Shown: positions 50,775-61,457 of the stretch, piece by piece
How the letters are laid out: the number at the start of each line of letters is the position of its first letter
Numbering within the stretch: position 1 is the stretch's first letter
Assembly: GCA_003615045.1 (NCBI GenBank)
Contig: ML014222.1
Location: 1 to 62,066 of the forward strand
Reading direction: 5' to 3'
DNA: 62,066 bases
Origin: Caulochytrium protostelioides
Taxonomy: Eukaryota > Chytridiomycota > Caulochytriomycetes > Caulochytriales > Caulochytriaceae
Program-made: the position numbers and the translations under genes
The notes under the pieces: model-generated
Seen by the model: only the letters and a program-made list of their open reading frames with translations
What the model was told of the DNA's origin: nothing
Database searches by the model: none

Positions 50775-50973
50775 GATCCTCGACAGGTCACTCGCGCCCT
50801 CATCGCGTGCTATATTCAAACATGGATGCGAACGGCGCGCGCATCAGCGTCCGCTTACGTCCAACCGACCCTCTAATAGATAGCATGAACCGGCTCATCG
50901 TCGTGCCCTCGGCTGTGAAGCCTCCGGTCAGGCGCAGATGCAGGCGTGCGCGCGCCAGGCAGCGCCAGGCAGC

Positions 50974-52118
50974 TTAGATGGACCCAAACGACAAATCGAC
51001 CTCCATGTCCTCGTCGTCGAGGGCGTCATCGACCGCGTCGGCATCGGCCTCCGCAACGGCGTGTGCGGCGGCCGCTGCTGCACCAGGCCGCTTGGCCTGC
51101 TCTGGAGGTAACGCGACGACCACGGCGGCCGTCAGCCCCGGCGACAAGCGTCCAGGCGACGGGGGCGAGGCCGAGGCCGCGGCCGGCGCGTCCGCCGGCC
51201 CCGCCGACGCGGCCGAGGCCCACGGCGCGGCCGTCGCCAGCGCGGGCCACGCGGCCTCCCACGGCGCCGACGCGCCCGCGCCGCTGTCTGAGGCGGGCAG
51301 GCCGCCCGTCGCGCGGAACGCTCGCTGCGCGCGCTGCGCCGCCATGGCCGCGCCCTCGTCGTCGCCCAGATCGCTGCTCGGCTCGGAGGACGCGAGGTAC
51401 GCGGGGACAGGGAAGGCCGCGTGGCGCGTGGGCGGCGTCGTCGGGGCCGACGGCGCGGCGGCGAGCCGCGGTTCCGGCAGCGACGGCGGCGACGGCGACG
51501 GCGGCGTGGCCGCGGCGGGCGGGACGGCCGTCTCCCAGGGCCGGGCGGGGCGCCTTGCGACGGACGCGGGGGCGTCCGCCGCCGCCGCCTGCAGCCGCGC
51601 GGCAAGCGACTGCGGATGGATGCTCGTGGAGCGCCGATGCGAGGCGCCGCGGGGCGACGGCGATGGCGGCGCACGGACGGGCCGCAGCACGGGCGTGCGC
51701 TCGCCGGGCCGCGGCGCGTCGCTCGGCGGCAAGCTCCGCGAGGCCGCAGCGGCGGCGGCGGCGATCGGCGGCGAGCGCGCGGACGCTGGCAGCGCGGCCA
51801 GCCCGAGCTGCTCGAGCGTGGGGGGCGCCAGCTGGCCGGGCTGCCAGGCGCGGTCGGCGCTCGGGATCGGCGCGTCCGCCTCCGCGTCCGGCGGCCGAGG
51901 AGACCGCCGCGCCGTGCCGGTCCTGCGGGGCGGCCGCGCGCCGGAGAGGCGGCCTGCCGGGACCCTGACGTCGGCCGTGTTCTCGCCGTCGACGCCGGTG
52001 CGTGCGTCGCTCCGCGGCGCGTTCTCACCGTCGGGATCCGTTTCTGTTGCCGCGGTCGTCTCCACATCGTGAGCCATGAGACCGTCCTGCGCCTCACTGC
52101 CGCTGTCGGCGCCATCGC

Positions 52119-52150
<32 letters not shown>

Positions 52151-52155
52151 GCGCT

Positions 52156-52192
<37 letters not shown>

Positions 52193-54981
52193 TCGTCCTC
52201 AAACGCTGCGGGTAGATGCAGACCCGCCCGCGCCACGCGAGCAAAGGGCTGCGCGGCCATTTCGTGGAGCAGCTGCGGTAGGAGGTCAGCGACGAGCGTC
52301 AGCGCCGGATTCGCCGCCAGGGCCTGGTGGTAGAGCTTGAGGGCGGCGTCGGCCTCGCCGCGGATGTGGTGGCAGAGCCCCCATCCCGCCAGCGCGTCGG
52401 CGTGCTGTGGGTCGACCGCCAGCACGGCGCGGTACGAGGCCATCGCGGCGTCGAGGTCGCCCAGCGCGCGCCGCGCCTGCGCGAGATTGAAGCGCGTCGT
52501 TCGGGTCGCGCCGGGACGGACGCCGTGGACGGCGGCCCACGCCAGCACGTTCTCGAAGGCCAGCGCGGCGGCGGCCCAGTCGCCGCGATGCGCCGCCAGC
52601 AGCCCGCACTCGTGCCACACGCGCGTCACGTCGTGCGTCACGGCGCGCTGCTGCGGCGCGCCGCCGGGCCACGCTGCCCACGGCACCGTCAGCCCGACCG
52701 CGACGAGCGGGTCCGCCGCCGCGAGCGCGTTCAGCCGCTCCGCCGCGAGATGCATGTGGCCCATCTGCATCGACTGCATCGCCAACGCCAGCGCGGGCAG
52801 CGGCGAGCCGGGCATCAGCGGCGCGGCCGTCAGGTACGCCCCGACGGCCTGGTCACCCTCGGCCTCCATGGCGAAGGTGTGGCCGAACGCGAGCCAGGCC
52901 TCGCCGAAGCCCGGGTGCAGCAGCGTCGCGCGGCTGAAGTAGCGCCGCGCCGCGCGGATCTGCTTCGACATGTAGTAGTAGCACCCGACGGCGTACCACG
53001 CGACGTTGGCCGTCGCGACGGCGCCGTCCAGGGCGGCCCCCGCCGACGTCAGGCCGACGCCGGTGCCGCCACCACCGCTGTCGAGGCCGCTCCCGGGCCC
53101 CCGACGCCGGGGCAACGAGGCGACGGGCTCGATGAGGCCATGCACGGCGCTCACGTGCGTCGTCGCGAGCACCGGCGTCGTTTCGCGGAACACACCGTCA
53201 GGCCGCGTGCTGCTCAGCTCGTCCTGCATCATGCGAGCCGCGGCCTCGTCCGCCGCGGCTTCCGCCGCCGTCTCGGCCGTCTCGGCTGATGTCGTATCCC
53301 GCGGCATACGCGACGATGCGGGCGATGAGGGCTTCGACGACGGCTTCGGGGCCGGCGCAGCGGTCCGCGGCGAGACCGCGGTCGCGGTCGCGGCGGAGGG
53401 CGCCGCAAACGCCGTGACGGCCTTCGCGGGTGCCGCCGCCGCCGTCGCCGCCGCCGTATGGCCAGGCCGGGCGAGCCGGTGGGCCAAGTAGAAGAGCTCG
53501 TGGCGCTGTCCCGTCTCGACGAGGCTGGCAATGACGAGCAGGCAGGCGCCGCGGTGGCGGGGGTCGCGCTCGAGGACGGCGCGCGCGGCCACGAGGCACG
53601 TCGCCGGATGGTGTCGCGCCGCCGCGAGCCGCGCCCGCGCGTACCACACGTCCGCGTCCCGCCGCACCAGTGGCCGCGTCGCCGCCGCCGCCGCCACCCG
53701 CCGCAGCGTCTCGCTCAGCGACGTCGGTGCCGCGTGCACCAGCCGCAAGCGATATACGTCGCGCAGCGCGGACGCGACCGCGTCGGGGTCGCCGTTGCGC
53801 GCTGCGGCGTCCTCCGGGGCTGCTGTTGCTGCTGCTGGTGGTGGTGATGGTGGCGGCGGCGGCGGCGATGGCGATCGCGGCGGGCGCGGCCGTGGCGGGG
53901 TTCGGCGTTTGGCGGCGGCGGCGGCGGCCTGTGGCGGGTCGGTCGGATCGCCGCCGGCGGCGTCGCCGTTGCGGCCGTCGCGGCTTCCACCGTCGCCGCC
54001 GTGGTCGTGGTCGTCGCCCAAGCCTGCGGCAGGCGCCGGGGGCCGCGCAAGCGGCGCGCGGTCGATCCAGGCGTCGAGGTCGTGCGCGGGCACGAGCCGG
54101 TGCGTCGCGAGCGCGTCGAGCGCCTCGACGCAGTTCGGATCGGTCTCGAGCGCCAGCACCAGCGACGCCCGCGCCGCCGTCTCCATCCGCAGCTGCAGCT
54201 GCGCGCAGCCGCGCAGGTACGCTGCGAGGCTGGCGGCGCGCAGGCCGCCGGACGCGGGGGCCGCTGGTGGCGGCGCGACGGGCGCACCGGCGGGCAAGCG
54301 CTGGGGCGAGGCCGCCGCAGGGTCGCCCCCGCCGGCCGCCGCGAGCACTCGAGCGGTCGGTGAGGCGGGAGCCGTCGGCACGGGCGCCGACGCGACGGGC
54401 GAGGCAACGACGCCCGGGAAGGGCAGCGCAGCGAGGGTCGACTCGTCGACGTCGGCGGGGTCCAGGACGGCGAGGACGTCGTGCCAGCGCTCGAGCTGGA
54501 CGTAGCACTGGGCCATGCGGAGGCGTCCGGCGAGGCCGGCGGTGCCGGCAGTGCCGGCCAGGATCCCGATGGCGCGCGCGGGGTCGCCCTGCCGCTGCGC
54601 GAGCGCGGCTTCGGCGAGCAGGTCCGTCGTCGCGCGGCTCGACAGCGCCGTGCACTTCGCCGCCCAGAACGCCGCCGCCGCGAGGCGCATCGCTGCCATG
54701 GCCGTGTCCCGCTGCTGCCGGCAGTGCGCCAGCAGCGTCGCGCGCGTGCTCAGCGGCGGGGATGGCGGCGCTGGCGGCGGTGGCGGCGGCGCTGGCGCCG
54801 GCGAGGCGCCTGACGGTGTGGTATCAGCCGCCGCGGCCGCGGGCAGCGGCGGCGCTTCCGTGCGCGGCATCCGTTTCCGCTGCGGACTGCGGCTACGGCT
54901 GCGGCTGCGAGGGTCGCGATCGGCGGCCGCGGCGGGGCGGCGCTTGGGCCGCGGCGGCGGCGCGGCGCCCGCGGCGGGCAT
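50974..54981 (-). CDS. CDC16: APC6/CDC16, TPR subunit of the anaphase-promoting complex
   Basis: The 1335-residue single-exon ORF is read from ATG 54981 (MPAAGAAPPPRPKRRPAAAA). The N-terminal TPR region (from about 75) has AKCTALSSRATTDLLAEAAL and LRMAQCYVQLERWHDVLAVL. The diagnostic CDC16 core is at about 640-905: VAWYAVGCYYYMSKQIRAAR, RYFSRATLLHPGFGEAWLAF, GHTFAMEAEGDQAVGAYLTA and later TRFNLAQARRALGDLDAAMA and GWGLCHHIRGEADAALKLYH. CDC16 is a scaffold of the APC/C arm that binds co-activators through their C-box and Ile-Arg ends. The length is about twice the usual 600-800, because of Ala/Pro/Ser-rich inserts and a 430-residue disordered tail beginning with a pure Asp run. The protein ends MEVDLSFGSI. 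The gene is divergent from PIG-B. Confidence 0.92.
52157..52199. repeat. (GTC)n / GAC repeat coding poly-Asp in APC6
   Basis: An uninterrupted trinucleotide run on the + strand encodes about fifteen Asp residues on the - strand, directly after the last TPR of APC6. Confidence 0.9.
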
Positions 54982-55405
54982 CAGCGCGGCAGGGAGGATC
55001 GGGCGTTAGTCGCGGTCCGGCGACATGGCCGCCGCTGGCGGCGGTCGGTAGCGCGATGGACGGGACGCGGCAACGGCGGCAACGGCGGCAACGGCGGTAC
55101 GGAGCGGGCAGCGGCGCCACGGATCGGAGGCGGAAGCGGACGGGTCGCGCGACGCAGAGCGGCAGTGGTGGCCATGGGTCTCGCGTGGCATTGGCGGGCG
55201 ACGGCGCCGGGAGGCGGATGCGGATGCGGGTTCTGGAGCGGGGGTCGCGGGGGTCGCGTGCTGATGCTGATGCCGCCGCCGCCGCCGACGTGGCGGTGTG
55301 CGGCGTCGGGCGGCCGTGTTCTGATGACGAGCGCGCGCCCGGCTCAAGCGTGGTCTGCCGGCGGCGGCGCGACGAGGGGTCCTCCGGGGAGAAGGGCAGG
55401 CCGCG

Positions 55406-55446
<41 letters not shown>

Positions 55447-55707
55447 TGCCGCCGCCGTTGCCGCCGTTGCCGCCACCGCCACGCGCGCGCCACCGTCGAG
55501 CGACCTTTTCTCGTTTCACCTTCTGGGCGGCCGCCCGCCGATCGCGTCAAGCATCACGGGCCGCGGGAAGCAGAGGCGCGTGATCGCCGCGCGCACGTGG
55601 CGGCGGCTCGACGGCGGCGGCGGGCAGACGGGTCGCGCGAGCGCGCCGATACGTCGACCTCGAGCCGCTCTTGGCTCTCGTACGCCGCGCCCTCGACTCG
55701 ACTCTCC
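54982..55707. other. Divergent intergenic region APC6 / PIG-B
   Basis: The PIG-B frame is open upstream to 55165, but that leader is poly-Arg noise from a (GCC)n repeat at 55406-55446. No conserved sequence. The region likely carries both promoters and 5' leaders. Confidence 0.5.
55406..55446. repeat. (GCC)n trinucleotide repeat, non-coding
   Basis: About thirteen GCC units between the APC6 and PIG-B start codons, followed by imperfect GCCGTT units. Confidence 0.85.
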
Positions 55708-57960
55708 ATGCGGCGACGCGGTCACCCCTCGCGGCCGACGCCGGCCTCGGCCGCGCCGTCGGCCGCGCCGTCGGCCGCGCCGGACCGGACGCTGCCCCAC
55801 CCGCTGTGGATCACGCGCGCCGAGTGGCCGCCGTCGGCGCGGGCGGACGGCGGCCTTGGCCCGCGCCGCCTCACGGCGCTCGCGCCGCTCCTCCTCGCCT
55901 ACCGCGTCGTGCTCGCTGTGGCCGTCGTGCGCACCTTCTTCAACCCCGACGAGTACTTCCAGGCGCACGAGCCCGCGTACGCCCTCGCCTTCGGGCCCCG
56001 CGCCGCGTACCTCACCTGGGAGTGGCACCTGCGGCTGCGCGGCTGGCTGCACCCGGCCCTGCTGGCCGCCGCCTACCGCGCCGCCGCGGCCGTCGCGCCG
56101 GCGTGGACGCCCGTCGCGCCGCGGCTCGTGCACGCCGTCCTGCTCGCCGTCCAGGACCTCGCCACCCTGCGCCTCGCCCGCCGGCTCGCCGGCCGCCGCG
56201 CCGAGGACTGGACGCGCCTCGTGCTCCTCTCCTCGTGGTTCACGGCGTTCTGCGGCGTCCGCGCCTTCAGCAACACGCTCGAGAGCGCCGCGACCACCGT
56301 CGCGCTCGCGTTCTGGCCGTTCCCGGCAACCGACGCGCGCGCCCACCGCGGGCTCTCGGACGCCGGCGCGCGCCTCGCGCCGGCCGTCGCGGCCGCCGCC
56401 GTCGCCGTCGCCGTCCGGCCCGCCGCCGCCGTCCTCTGGGCCCTGCTCGCCCTCGACCTCCTCTACCGCGTCGCCGTCGCCGCGCCCGCCCGCGCCGCCG
56501 CCGACGGGCTCTCGGTCCGCCGGCTCGTCCGCCTCGGTCTGGGCGTCGCCCTCCCGATCCTGGCCGCCGCCATCGCCCTCGACACCAAGATCTATACGGG
56601 CGTGTGGCCCGGCATGCGCGTCGCGGGGACGATGGCCGCCGCGCCGCCGACCACGTGGGGATGGGACTGGCCCTGGCCCTGGCCGCACCGGCAGCCGCCC
56701 GAGCTGACGGCGCTCACCTTCCTGCGCGCCAACGTGGGGCCCGACGGCGTCGCCACGTTCTACGGCACGCATCCCTGGCACTGGTACCTCTCGCAGGGGC
56801 TGCCAGCCCTCGCGCTCGGCTGGATCGTGCCCTTCCTCTACGCGCTGCGCTGCCCGCGGCCGCCGTCCCGCCGTCCCGCCGACGCTGCGGCGGACGGCGA
56901 CGACGACGCCGTCCCGCTCAACCCGTTCCCGGTGCGCGTCATTTGCGTGATCGTCGCCACGTATAGTCTGCTGGCGCACAAGGAATTCCGGTTCTTGGCG
57001 CCCGCCCTGCCGCTGGTGCTGATCCTCGCTGGCTGCGGCCTGCGCGGCCTGTGGACGTGGCGCCGCCGTCTGGCGGGGCCGTCCGCGGCGGGGATGACGG
57101 TGGCCCAGCGCCGTACCGCGCGCCTCCAGCAGCGCGCCATCGTGCTGCTGATCGCGACGATGGTCCTGCTCGACGTGGGCGCGTTGGGCTTCTTTGGGCG
57201 TTGGCACCAGCGCGGCGTCGTCGCGGTCGTTGATTTCCTCCGCGCCGAGACCGCGCATCCGCAAGGGCTCACGTCCGCTCGCTCGGGTGACGGCGACGAC
57301 GCCGGCGGCCGCGGCGGCCTGCTCTTCCTCATGCCGTGCCACAGCACGCCCTTCCTGGCCGATCTGGACCGTCCCGGCGTGCCGATGCGCTTTCTGCGCT
57401 GCGAGCCACCGCTCGCGCCCGCGATGCAGCAGCGCCGCATCCGCAACGGCGCGCCGGTGCTCCTGCGCGGCCACGCCGACCCCATCGCTGCGTCGCGCCG
57501 CCCGCGCCTAGACTGGCCGGACGTCGCGTGTCCGGCGGCCGCGGGTGAGACGAAGCGCGCGCCAGCCTCGCCTCCGGCGACCGAGGACGACCGGTTCATG
57601 GCCGATCCGGCGGCGTTCCTCCGCTGCTTCGCCGCGACGCAGGACGGCGATGCAGCGGCGATGCCTCGCCGCGACGGTCGCGTGCGCTGGTCGCACCTCA
57701 TCGTGTTCGAGGGCCATCTGCCGCGGCTCGCGGCGACCGGCGCGCTGCGGGCGCTGGCGCCCGTCGCCGCGGCCGCGCGCTGGCCGGCCGCGGCCGCGCA
57801 GGACAGCGCTGCGACGACGCATGGCGGCAACGGCGCTCTCCCGGCGGCCACGACCGCGCCGATCGACGGGTGGCGGCCCTGCGCGCGCTTCGCCAACGGC
57901 CCGCTCGCGCCCGAAGCCAGCCGGCCCGGCGCCGTCGTCGTCCTGTGCTACGCGCCATGA
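55708..57960 (+). CDS. GPI10: PIG-B/Gpi10, GPI mannosyltransferase 3
   Basis: The 750-residue ORF is read from ATG 55708. The family signature FFNPDEYFQAHEPAYALAF with the conserved Asp-Glu pair (near residue 80), then TWEWHLRLRGWLHP, follows the first hydrophobic helix, as in GT22 dolichol-phosphate-mannose glycosyltransferases. SSWFTAFCGVRAFSNTLESA, YGTHPWHWYLSQGLPALALG and LAHKEFRFLAPALPLVLILA are the PIG-B-type motifs, all on the luminal or membrane side of a multi-pass ER protein. The enzyme adds the third mannose to the GPI-anchor precursor in the ER. The human enzyme is about 550 residues; the extra length is an Ala-rich N-terminus and a C-terminal region of about 200 residues with Ala-rich inserts. 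ALG9, ALG12 and PIG-Z share the fold, but the His-Pro-Trp-His-Trp-Tyr motif favours PIG-B. Confidence 0.9.
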   Translation: MRRRGHPSRPTPASAAPSAAPSAAPDRTLPHPLWITRAEWPPSARADGGLGPRRLTALAPLLLAYRVVLAVAVVRTFFNPDEYFQAHEPAYALAFGPRAAYLTWEWHLRLRGWLHPALLAAAYRAAAAVAPAWTPVAPRLVHAVLLAVQDLATLRLARRLAGRRAEDWTRLVLLSSWFTAFCGVRAFSNTLESAATTVALAFWPFPATDARAHRGLSDAGARLAPAVAAAAVAVAVRPAAAVLWALLALDLLYRVAVAAPARAAADGLSVRRLVRLGLGVALPILAAAIALDTKIYTGVWPGMRVAGTMAAAPPTTWGWDWPWPWPHRQPPELTALTFLRANVGPDGVATFYGTHPWHWYLSQGLPALALGWIVPFLYALRCPRPPSRRPADAAADGDDDAVPLNPFPVRVICVIVATYSLLAHKEFRFLAPALPLVLILAGCGLRGLWTWRRRLAGPSAAGMTVAQRRTARLQQRAIVLLIATMVLLDVGALGFFGRWHQRGVVAVVDFLRAETAHPQGLTSARSGDGDDAGGRGGLLFLMPCHSTPFLADLDRPGVPMRFLRCEPPLAPAMQQRRIRNGAPVLLRGHADPIAASRRPRLDWPDVACPAAAGETKRAPASPPATEDDRFMADPAAFLRCFAATQDGDAAAMPRRDGRVRWSHLIVFEGHLPRLAATGALRALAPVAAAARWPAAAAQDSAATTHGGNGALPAATTAPIDGWRPCARFANGPLAPEASRPGAVVVLCYAP

Positions 57961-58012
57961 CGCGCGGCGTCGCGTGGCGCAGCGCCAGCTCGTGGGTCTT
58001 CTGCTTCCGCTC

Positions 58013-58116
58013 CATCCCCATCACGAGACCTGCATCGATCCTTCTCACGAGATCTGCATCCATACCCCTCACGAGACCTGCATCCATACCCATCCATACC
58101 CACCGGCATCCATCCC
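58013..58116. repeat. Minisatellite with ~24-nt unit containing TCACGAGACCTGCATC
   Basis: Three to four imperfect copies of a unit containing CTCACGAGACCTGCATC, followed by CATACCC/CATCC subrepeats, starting about 50 bp after the PIG-B stop. Confidence 0.75.
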
Positions 58117-58805
58117 CCTTCACCCGAGACCAACCTGGAAAGGAAGACCTGATCGGCGGCCTCCACGCGCCGGCGGCGGCGTGCTGGGTGGAGCAGCACC
58201 GGGCGGGGAAAGAAAAAACACGCGAGGCGTAGGGAGCCGATGGGCGGCGCCCGACGGGCTGAGGCGGGCGGCGTTCGTGGGCGGCGCCGGCGTCGCGCTT
58301 TCGCGTCTCGGTCGGCGAGTGAGACGACGGATCGGCACTGGCGGCGGTGGTACCGGCGGCGGCATCGGCGGCGGCGGCGGCGGCGGCGTCAGCGGCGGCG
58401 GCATCCACCCGTATGCGCGGGCGGCCGACGCGGGCCGTGGACGCAGCGATGCGCGAGCGCATGTGGCGCGGCCGCCGGATCGTGGCGCGGCCCCAGCACC
58501 CAGCACGCCGCCACGCACGCGACGTCCTGGAAAAGCGCATGGCGCAGGGCGCGGACGGAGCACGGCGCCGCCCTTGGTTCCTCATCGGCGGCTCTGACCG
58601 TCGCGCCGTGGCCGTCGCCGTCGCCTCGGCCGTGACCACGTGACCCGCCGTCTCCGAGGGCGCATCTTCAAGCCTCCCAGGGCCTACCCATCTCGCATCC
58701 ATCCCACCGTCACCGGGGCTCCTCGATCCTTCCTTGGACAGCCCGCGCCCGTGGCCGTGGCCCTTCTTCATTTCGGCATGACCTGCACCAGCATCCCGCA
58801 TGAGT

Positions 58806-58850
58806 ATCCCCTATCAGCATCCCCTATCAGCATCCCATATCAGCATCTGG
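58806..58850. repeat. Short tandem repeat, unit CCTATCAGCATC
   Basis: Three to four imperfect copies of a 12-13 nt unit (CCCTATCAGCATC) about 350 bp upstream of the CDC20 start codon. Confidence 0.75.
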
Positions 58851-59177
58851 CATCAGCCGCAAGCCCTCCAAACGCGTTCCCGTCCTCGATACCCGCCTGC
58901 CCCCCATCCATCGATTATTCGCCTGCCGCGCGGTCCCTCCGCGAACGGTTCGGACGGCCCCATCGCACGCCGCGACTCTCCGCCGTCCCCGCCGCCGCTG
59001 TCCGGCGGCCCGTGATCGCGGCTGCTCGGCGGCGCGTCCGCAGCCTCGGTCGGCGGCGAGACGCGACCGCCGCGACGCTGTGTGTGTGCCGGCTCCCGCG
59101 GCACCCGTCGCGGCGGCACCCACCCCCCGCGGCGCCCGCGGCGCCCGTTGCCTCCTCCCTCCCTCCTCTCGGGCGCC

Positions 59178-61457
59178 ATGGCGTTCTATGAGAGCCCGCG
59201 GCGGCCCGCCGCCGACCGCGTCCCGCTGTCGCCGCTGCCCGTCAAGTCGGTTCATCCGCGCGCGGGTAGCGGCAGCGGCAGTGGCAGTGGCAGCGGCGAC
59301 CTCAGCGGCGGCGGCGCCGACCCCAGCAGCAGCGGCGGCGGCGCCGGCGGCGCCGGCGGCGGCTGCAGCGCGGCGCTCGCGGGATCGGCGCGCCGGCATC
59401 CGGCGGCCGCGACAGCGCTGACGCCGAACCGCGGCTCCAATGCGGCGCCGCCGCACCGTCCAGCGCCCGCGGCGCTCGCGCTCGGCGCCATGGGCGCGCT
59501 CGCCAAGTACACCCCCGCCCGGCCCCGCGCCTCGCCAGCGGCCAGTCTCACGGGGCGGCGCCCCGTGCAGTCGCCCGCCAGTCTCGGCGGCATGGCCGCC
59601 ACCGCCGCCGCCGCGTCAGGACGCGGTTCCACCGCTAGCGGCAGCGGCAGCGCGCTCGGCCCGGGGCCCAGCGGCCCCGTCGGGAGCGGCGGCGGCAGCC
59701 GGCTCTTTGTCTCCCGCCTCCAGGAGGCCGCCCGCGCGGCGCAGCGGGAACAGACGATGGCGCCGGGGCCCTTGGTGCCGCCCATGGCACCCGTGCCGGG
59801 CCAGGCGACCTTGCCTGCCGCGACCGCTCTGGCGGTGGCCGCATCGGCAGCCGCATCGGCGGCGGCGGTGGCGGCGGTCGATGCCACTGCGCCAGTCCCC
59901 ATCACAGCCGTGATGCCGGCTGCCTCGGCCCCGACAACCGCCACGACGACCGTCGCCGCCACCAATCCGGCGTCGGCCACGGCGTCGGCCGCGCCAGCGC
60001 CTCCCGCGAGTCCAACGAAGCCGGCCAAAGCCGCGGCGGCTTCGAAGCTGCGCTCGGCCCACTTCGACCGCTTTATTCCCAATCGCCAAGCGATGGAGGC
60101 CGCGTCAAGTCAGTACCATCTGTCGCGCCAGGAGAGTGGCGGTGCGGGCACCGGCGGCAGCACCGGCGGCGGCTCCGGCGGCGGCTCCGGCGGCAGCGTG
60201 GTCGGTATGGCGCCCGTGGACGAGACGCGCCGCGCGTACCAGGAAGAGGTCGGTCGCGCCCTCGGCGTGTCGCTAGACCGGCGGATCCTGGCATTCCATG
60301 CCGAGGCGCCGGCGCCGTCGAAGGCGCGCCTGGTGACCGACTGGAGCCGCCCGCTGCGCCCGGCAGCGCGGCCGCGCCGCACGATCACGACGGTCCCGGA
60401 CAAGGTTCTGGACGCGCCGGGTCTCGTGGACGACTACTATTTGAACCTGCTGGACTGGTCCTGCCACAACGTCCTCGGCGTGGGCCTCGACCGCACGGTG
60501 TACCTGTGGAACGCGACGACGGCCGACGTCTGCGAGCTCATGACGGTCCCGGACAGCGACGGCATCACGTCCCTGCGGTTCTCGGCCGACGGCGGCTTCC
60601 TCGCCGTCGGCCTGCACTCCGGCGACACCCAAATCTGGGACGTCGCCGGCCGCCGCAAGGTCCGCAGTATGCTCGGCCACGCGGCTCGCGTCGGCGTCCT
60701 CGCCTGGGACCGCCACATCCTCTCCTCCGGCTGCCGCGACGGGAGCATCTGGCACCACGACGTTCGCATCGCCCGCCACAAGACGGCGGAGCTCCTTGCG
60801 CATACCGCGGAAGTCTGCGGGCTGACCTGGCGCAGCGACGGCGGCATGCTCGCCAGCGGCGGCAACGACAATATGGTGTACCTTTGGGACGCGCGCACGA
60901 CCGCGGCGCCGGCCTTCGCCCGCAGCGACCACACCGCCGCCGTCAAGGCCCTCGCGTGGTGCCCCTGGGAGCTACACCTCCTCGCGAGCGGCGGAGGCTC
61001 CCACGACCGCATGCTCCATTTCTGGAACGCCAGCACCGGCCAGCGCCTATCCAGCATCGACACCGGCTCCCAAGTCACCTCGATCACCTGGTCACGCCAC
61101 TACAAGGAGCTGCTCACGACCCACGGTTTCCCGGACAACCACCTCTCGATCTGGAACTATGTCCGCCAGAGCAAGGTCGTCGACTTGCCTGGCCACGACG
61201 CCCGCGTCCTCCATGCGGCCCAGAGCCCCGACGGGCAGGTCGTCGCCACGGGCGCCGCTGACGAGAACATCAACTTCTGGAAGGCATTCGAGTACACTGG
61301 GGACAAAAGCAAGCGCGCTGGCGCTGCCGGCGCCACCCGCGCCGCCTCCGCGCTCGCCCACGGCGGCGGCAACACCGGCAGCAATGGCGGTGACGGCAGC
61401 GCAGCCGATGGAGGCGGCAGCCATGCCCTCATGGCGAACCGCATGACGATCCGGTAG
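59178..61457 (+). CDS. CDC20: CDC20/Fizzy-type WD40 activator of the APC/C
   Basis: The 759-residue ORF is read from ATG 59178 (MAFYESPRRPAADRVPLSPL). A long Ala/Gly/Ser-rich N-terminus precedes the C-box-like DRFIPNRQAM at residue 297. YQEEVGRALGVSLDRRILAF supplies a Mad2-interacting-motif-like Arg-Ile-Leu, and RTITTVPDKVLDAPGLVDDY leads into the WD40 propeller (about 418-707). The blades DYYLNLLDWSCHNVLGVGLD, HAARVGVLAWDRHILSSGCR, GLTWRSDGGMLASGGNDNMV, ALAWCPWELHLLASGGGSHD and SPDGQVVATGAADENINFWK are closely conserved. The protein ends MTIR, keeping the C-terminal Ile-Arg that docks on APC/C TPR subunits. CDC20 presents destruction-box substrates to the APC/C and is the spindle-checkpoint target. 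CDH1 is the alternative; the Mad2-motif-like segment favours CDC20. APC6, a TPR subunit of the same complex, is encoded 4 kb away. Confidence 0.9.
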   Translation: MAFYESPRRPAADRVPLSPLPVKSVHPRAGSGSGSGSGSGDLSGGGADPSSSGGGAGGAGGGCSAALAGSARRHPAAATALTPNRGSNAAPPHRPAPAALALGAMGALAKYTPARPRASPAASLTGRRPVQSPASLGGMAATAAAASGRGSTASGSGSALGPGPSGPVGSGGGSRLFVSRLQEAARAAQREQTMAPGPLVPPMAPVPGQATLPAATALAVAASAAASAAAVAAVDATAPVPITAVMPAASAPTTATTTVAATNPASATASAAPAPPASPTKPAKAAAASKLRSAHFDRFIPNRQAMEAASSQYHLSRQESGGAGTGGSTGGGSGGGSGGSVVGMAPVDETRRAYQEEVGRALGVSLDRRILAFHAEAPAPSKARLVTDWSRPLRPAARPRRTITTVPDKVLDAPGLVDDYYLNLLDWSCHNVLGVGLDRTVYLWNATTADVCELMTVPDSDGITSLRFSADGGFLAVGLHSGDTQIWDVAGRRKVRSMLGHAARVGVLAWDRHILSSGCRDGSIWHHDVRIARHKTAELLAHTAEVCGLTWRSDGGMLASGGNDNMVYLWDARTTAAPAFARSDHTAAVKALAWCPWELHLLASGGGSHDRMLHFWNASTGQRLSSIDTGSQVTSITWSRHYKELLTTHGFPDNHLSIWNYVRQSKVVDLPGHDARVLHAAQSPDGQVVATGAADENINFWKAFEYTGDKSKRAGAAGATRAASALAHGGGNTGSNGGDGSAADGGGSHALMANRMTIR

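Larger units (their letters stand above)
57961..59177. other. Intergenic between PIG-B and CDC20 with two degenerate minisatellites
   Basis: No gene is supported. A small frame at 58347-58643 encodes a Gly/Ala-rich then Arg-rich peptide with no domain. The stretch carries two tandem repeat blocks, listed separately, and a long GGC-rich run near 58335-58410. It presumably holds the PIG-B terminator and the CDC20 promoter. Confidence 0.5.

Noticed and set aside
53670-55583. 637-codon + strand ORF across the APC6 5' half
   Set aside because: Arg/Ala/Pro-rich noise antisense to conserved APC6 TPRs, and it ends in a GCC repeat.
55516-57474. 652-codon - strand ORF antisense to PIG-B
   Set aside because: Low-complexity Arg/Gly/Ala translation without domains, opposite a well-conserved multi-pass enzyme; a product of GC-rich codon bias.
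58347-58643. 98-codon + strand ORF between PIG-B and CDC20
   Set aside because: Starts inside a GGC run and then becomes Arg-rich; no family recognised and no transmembrane or targeting feature beyond composition.
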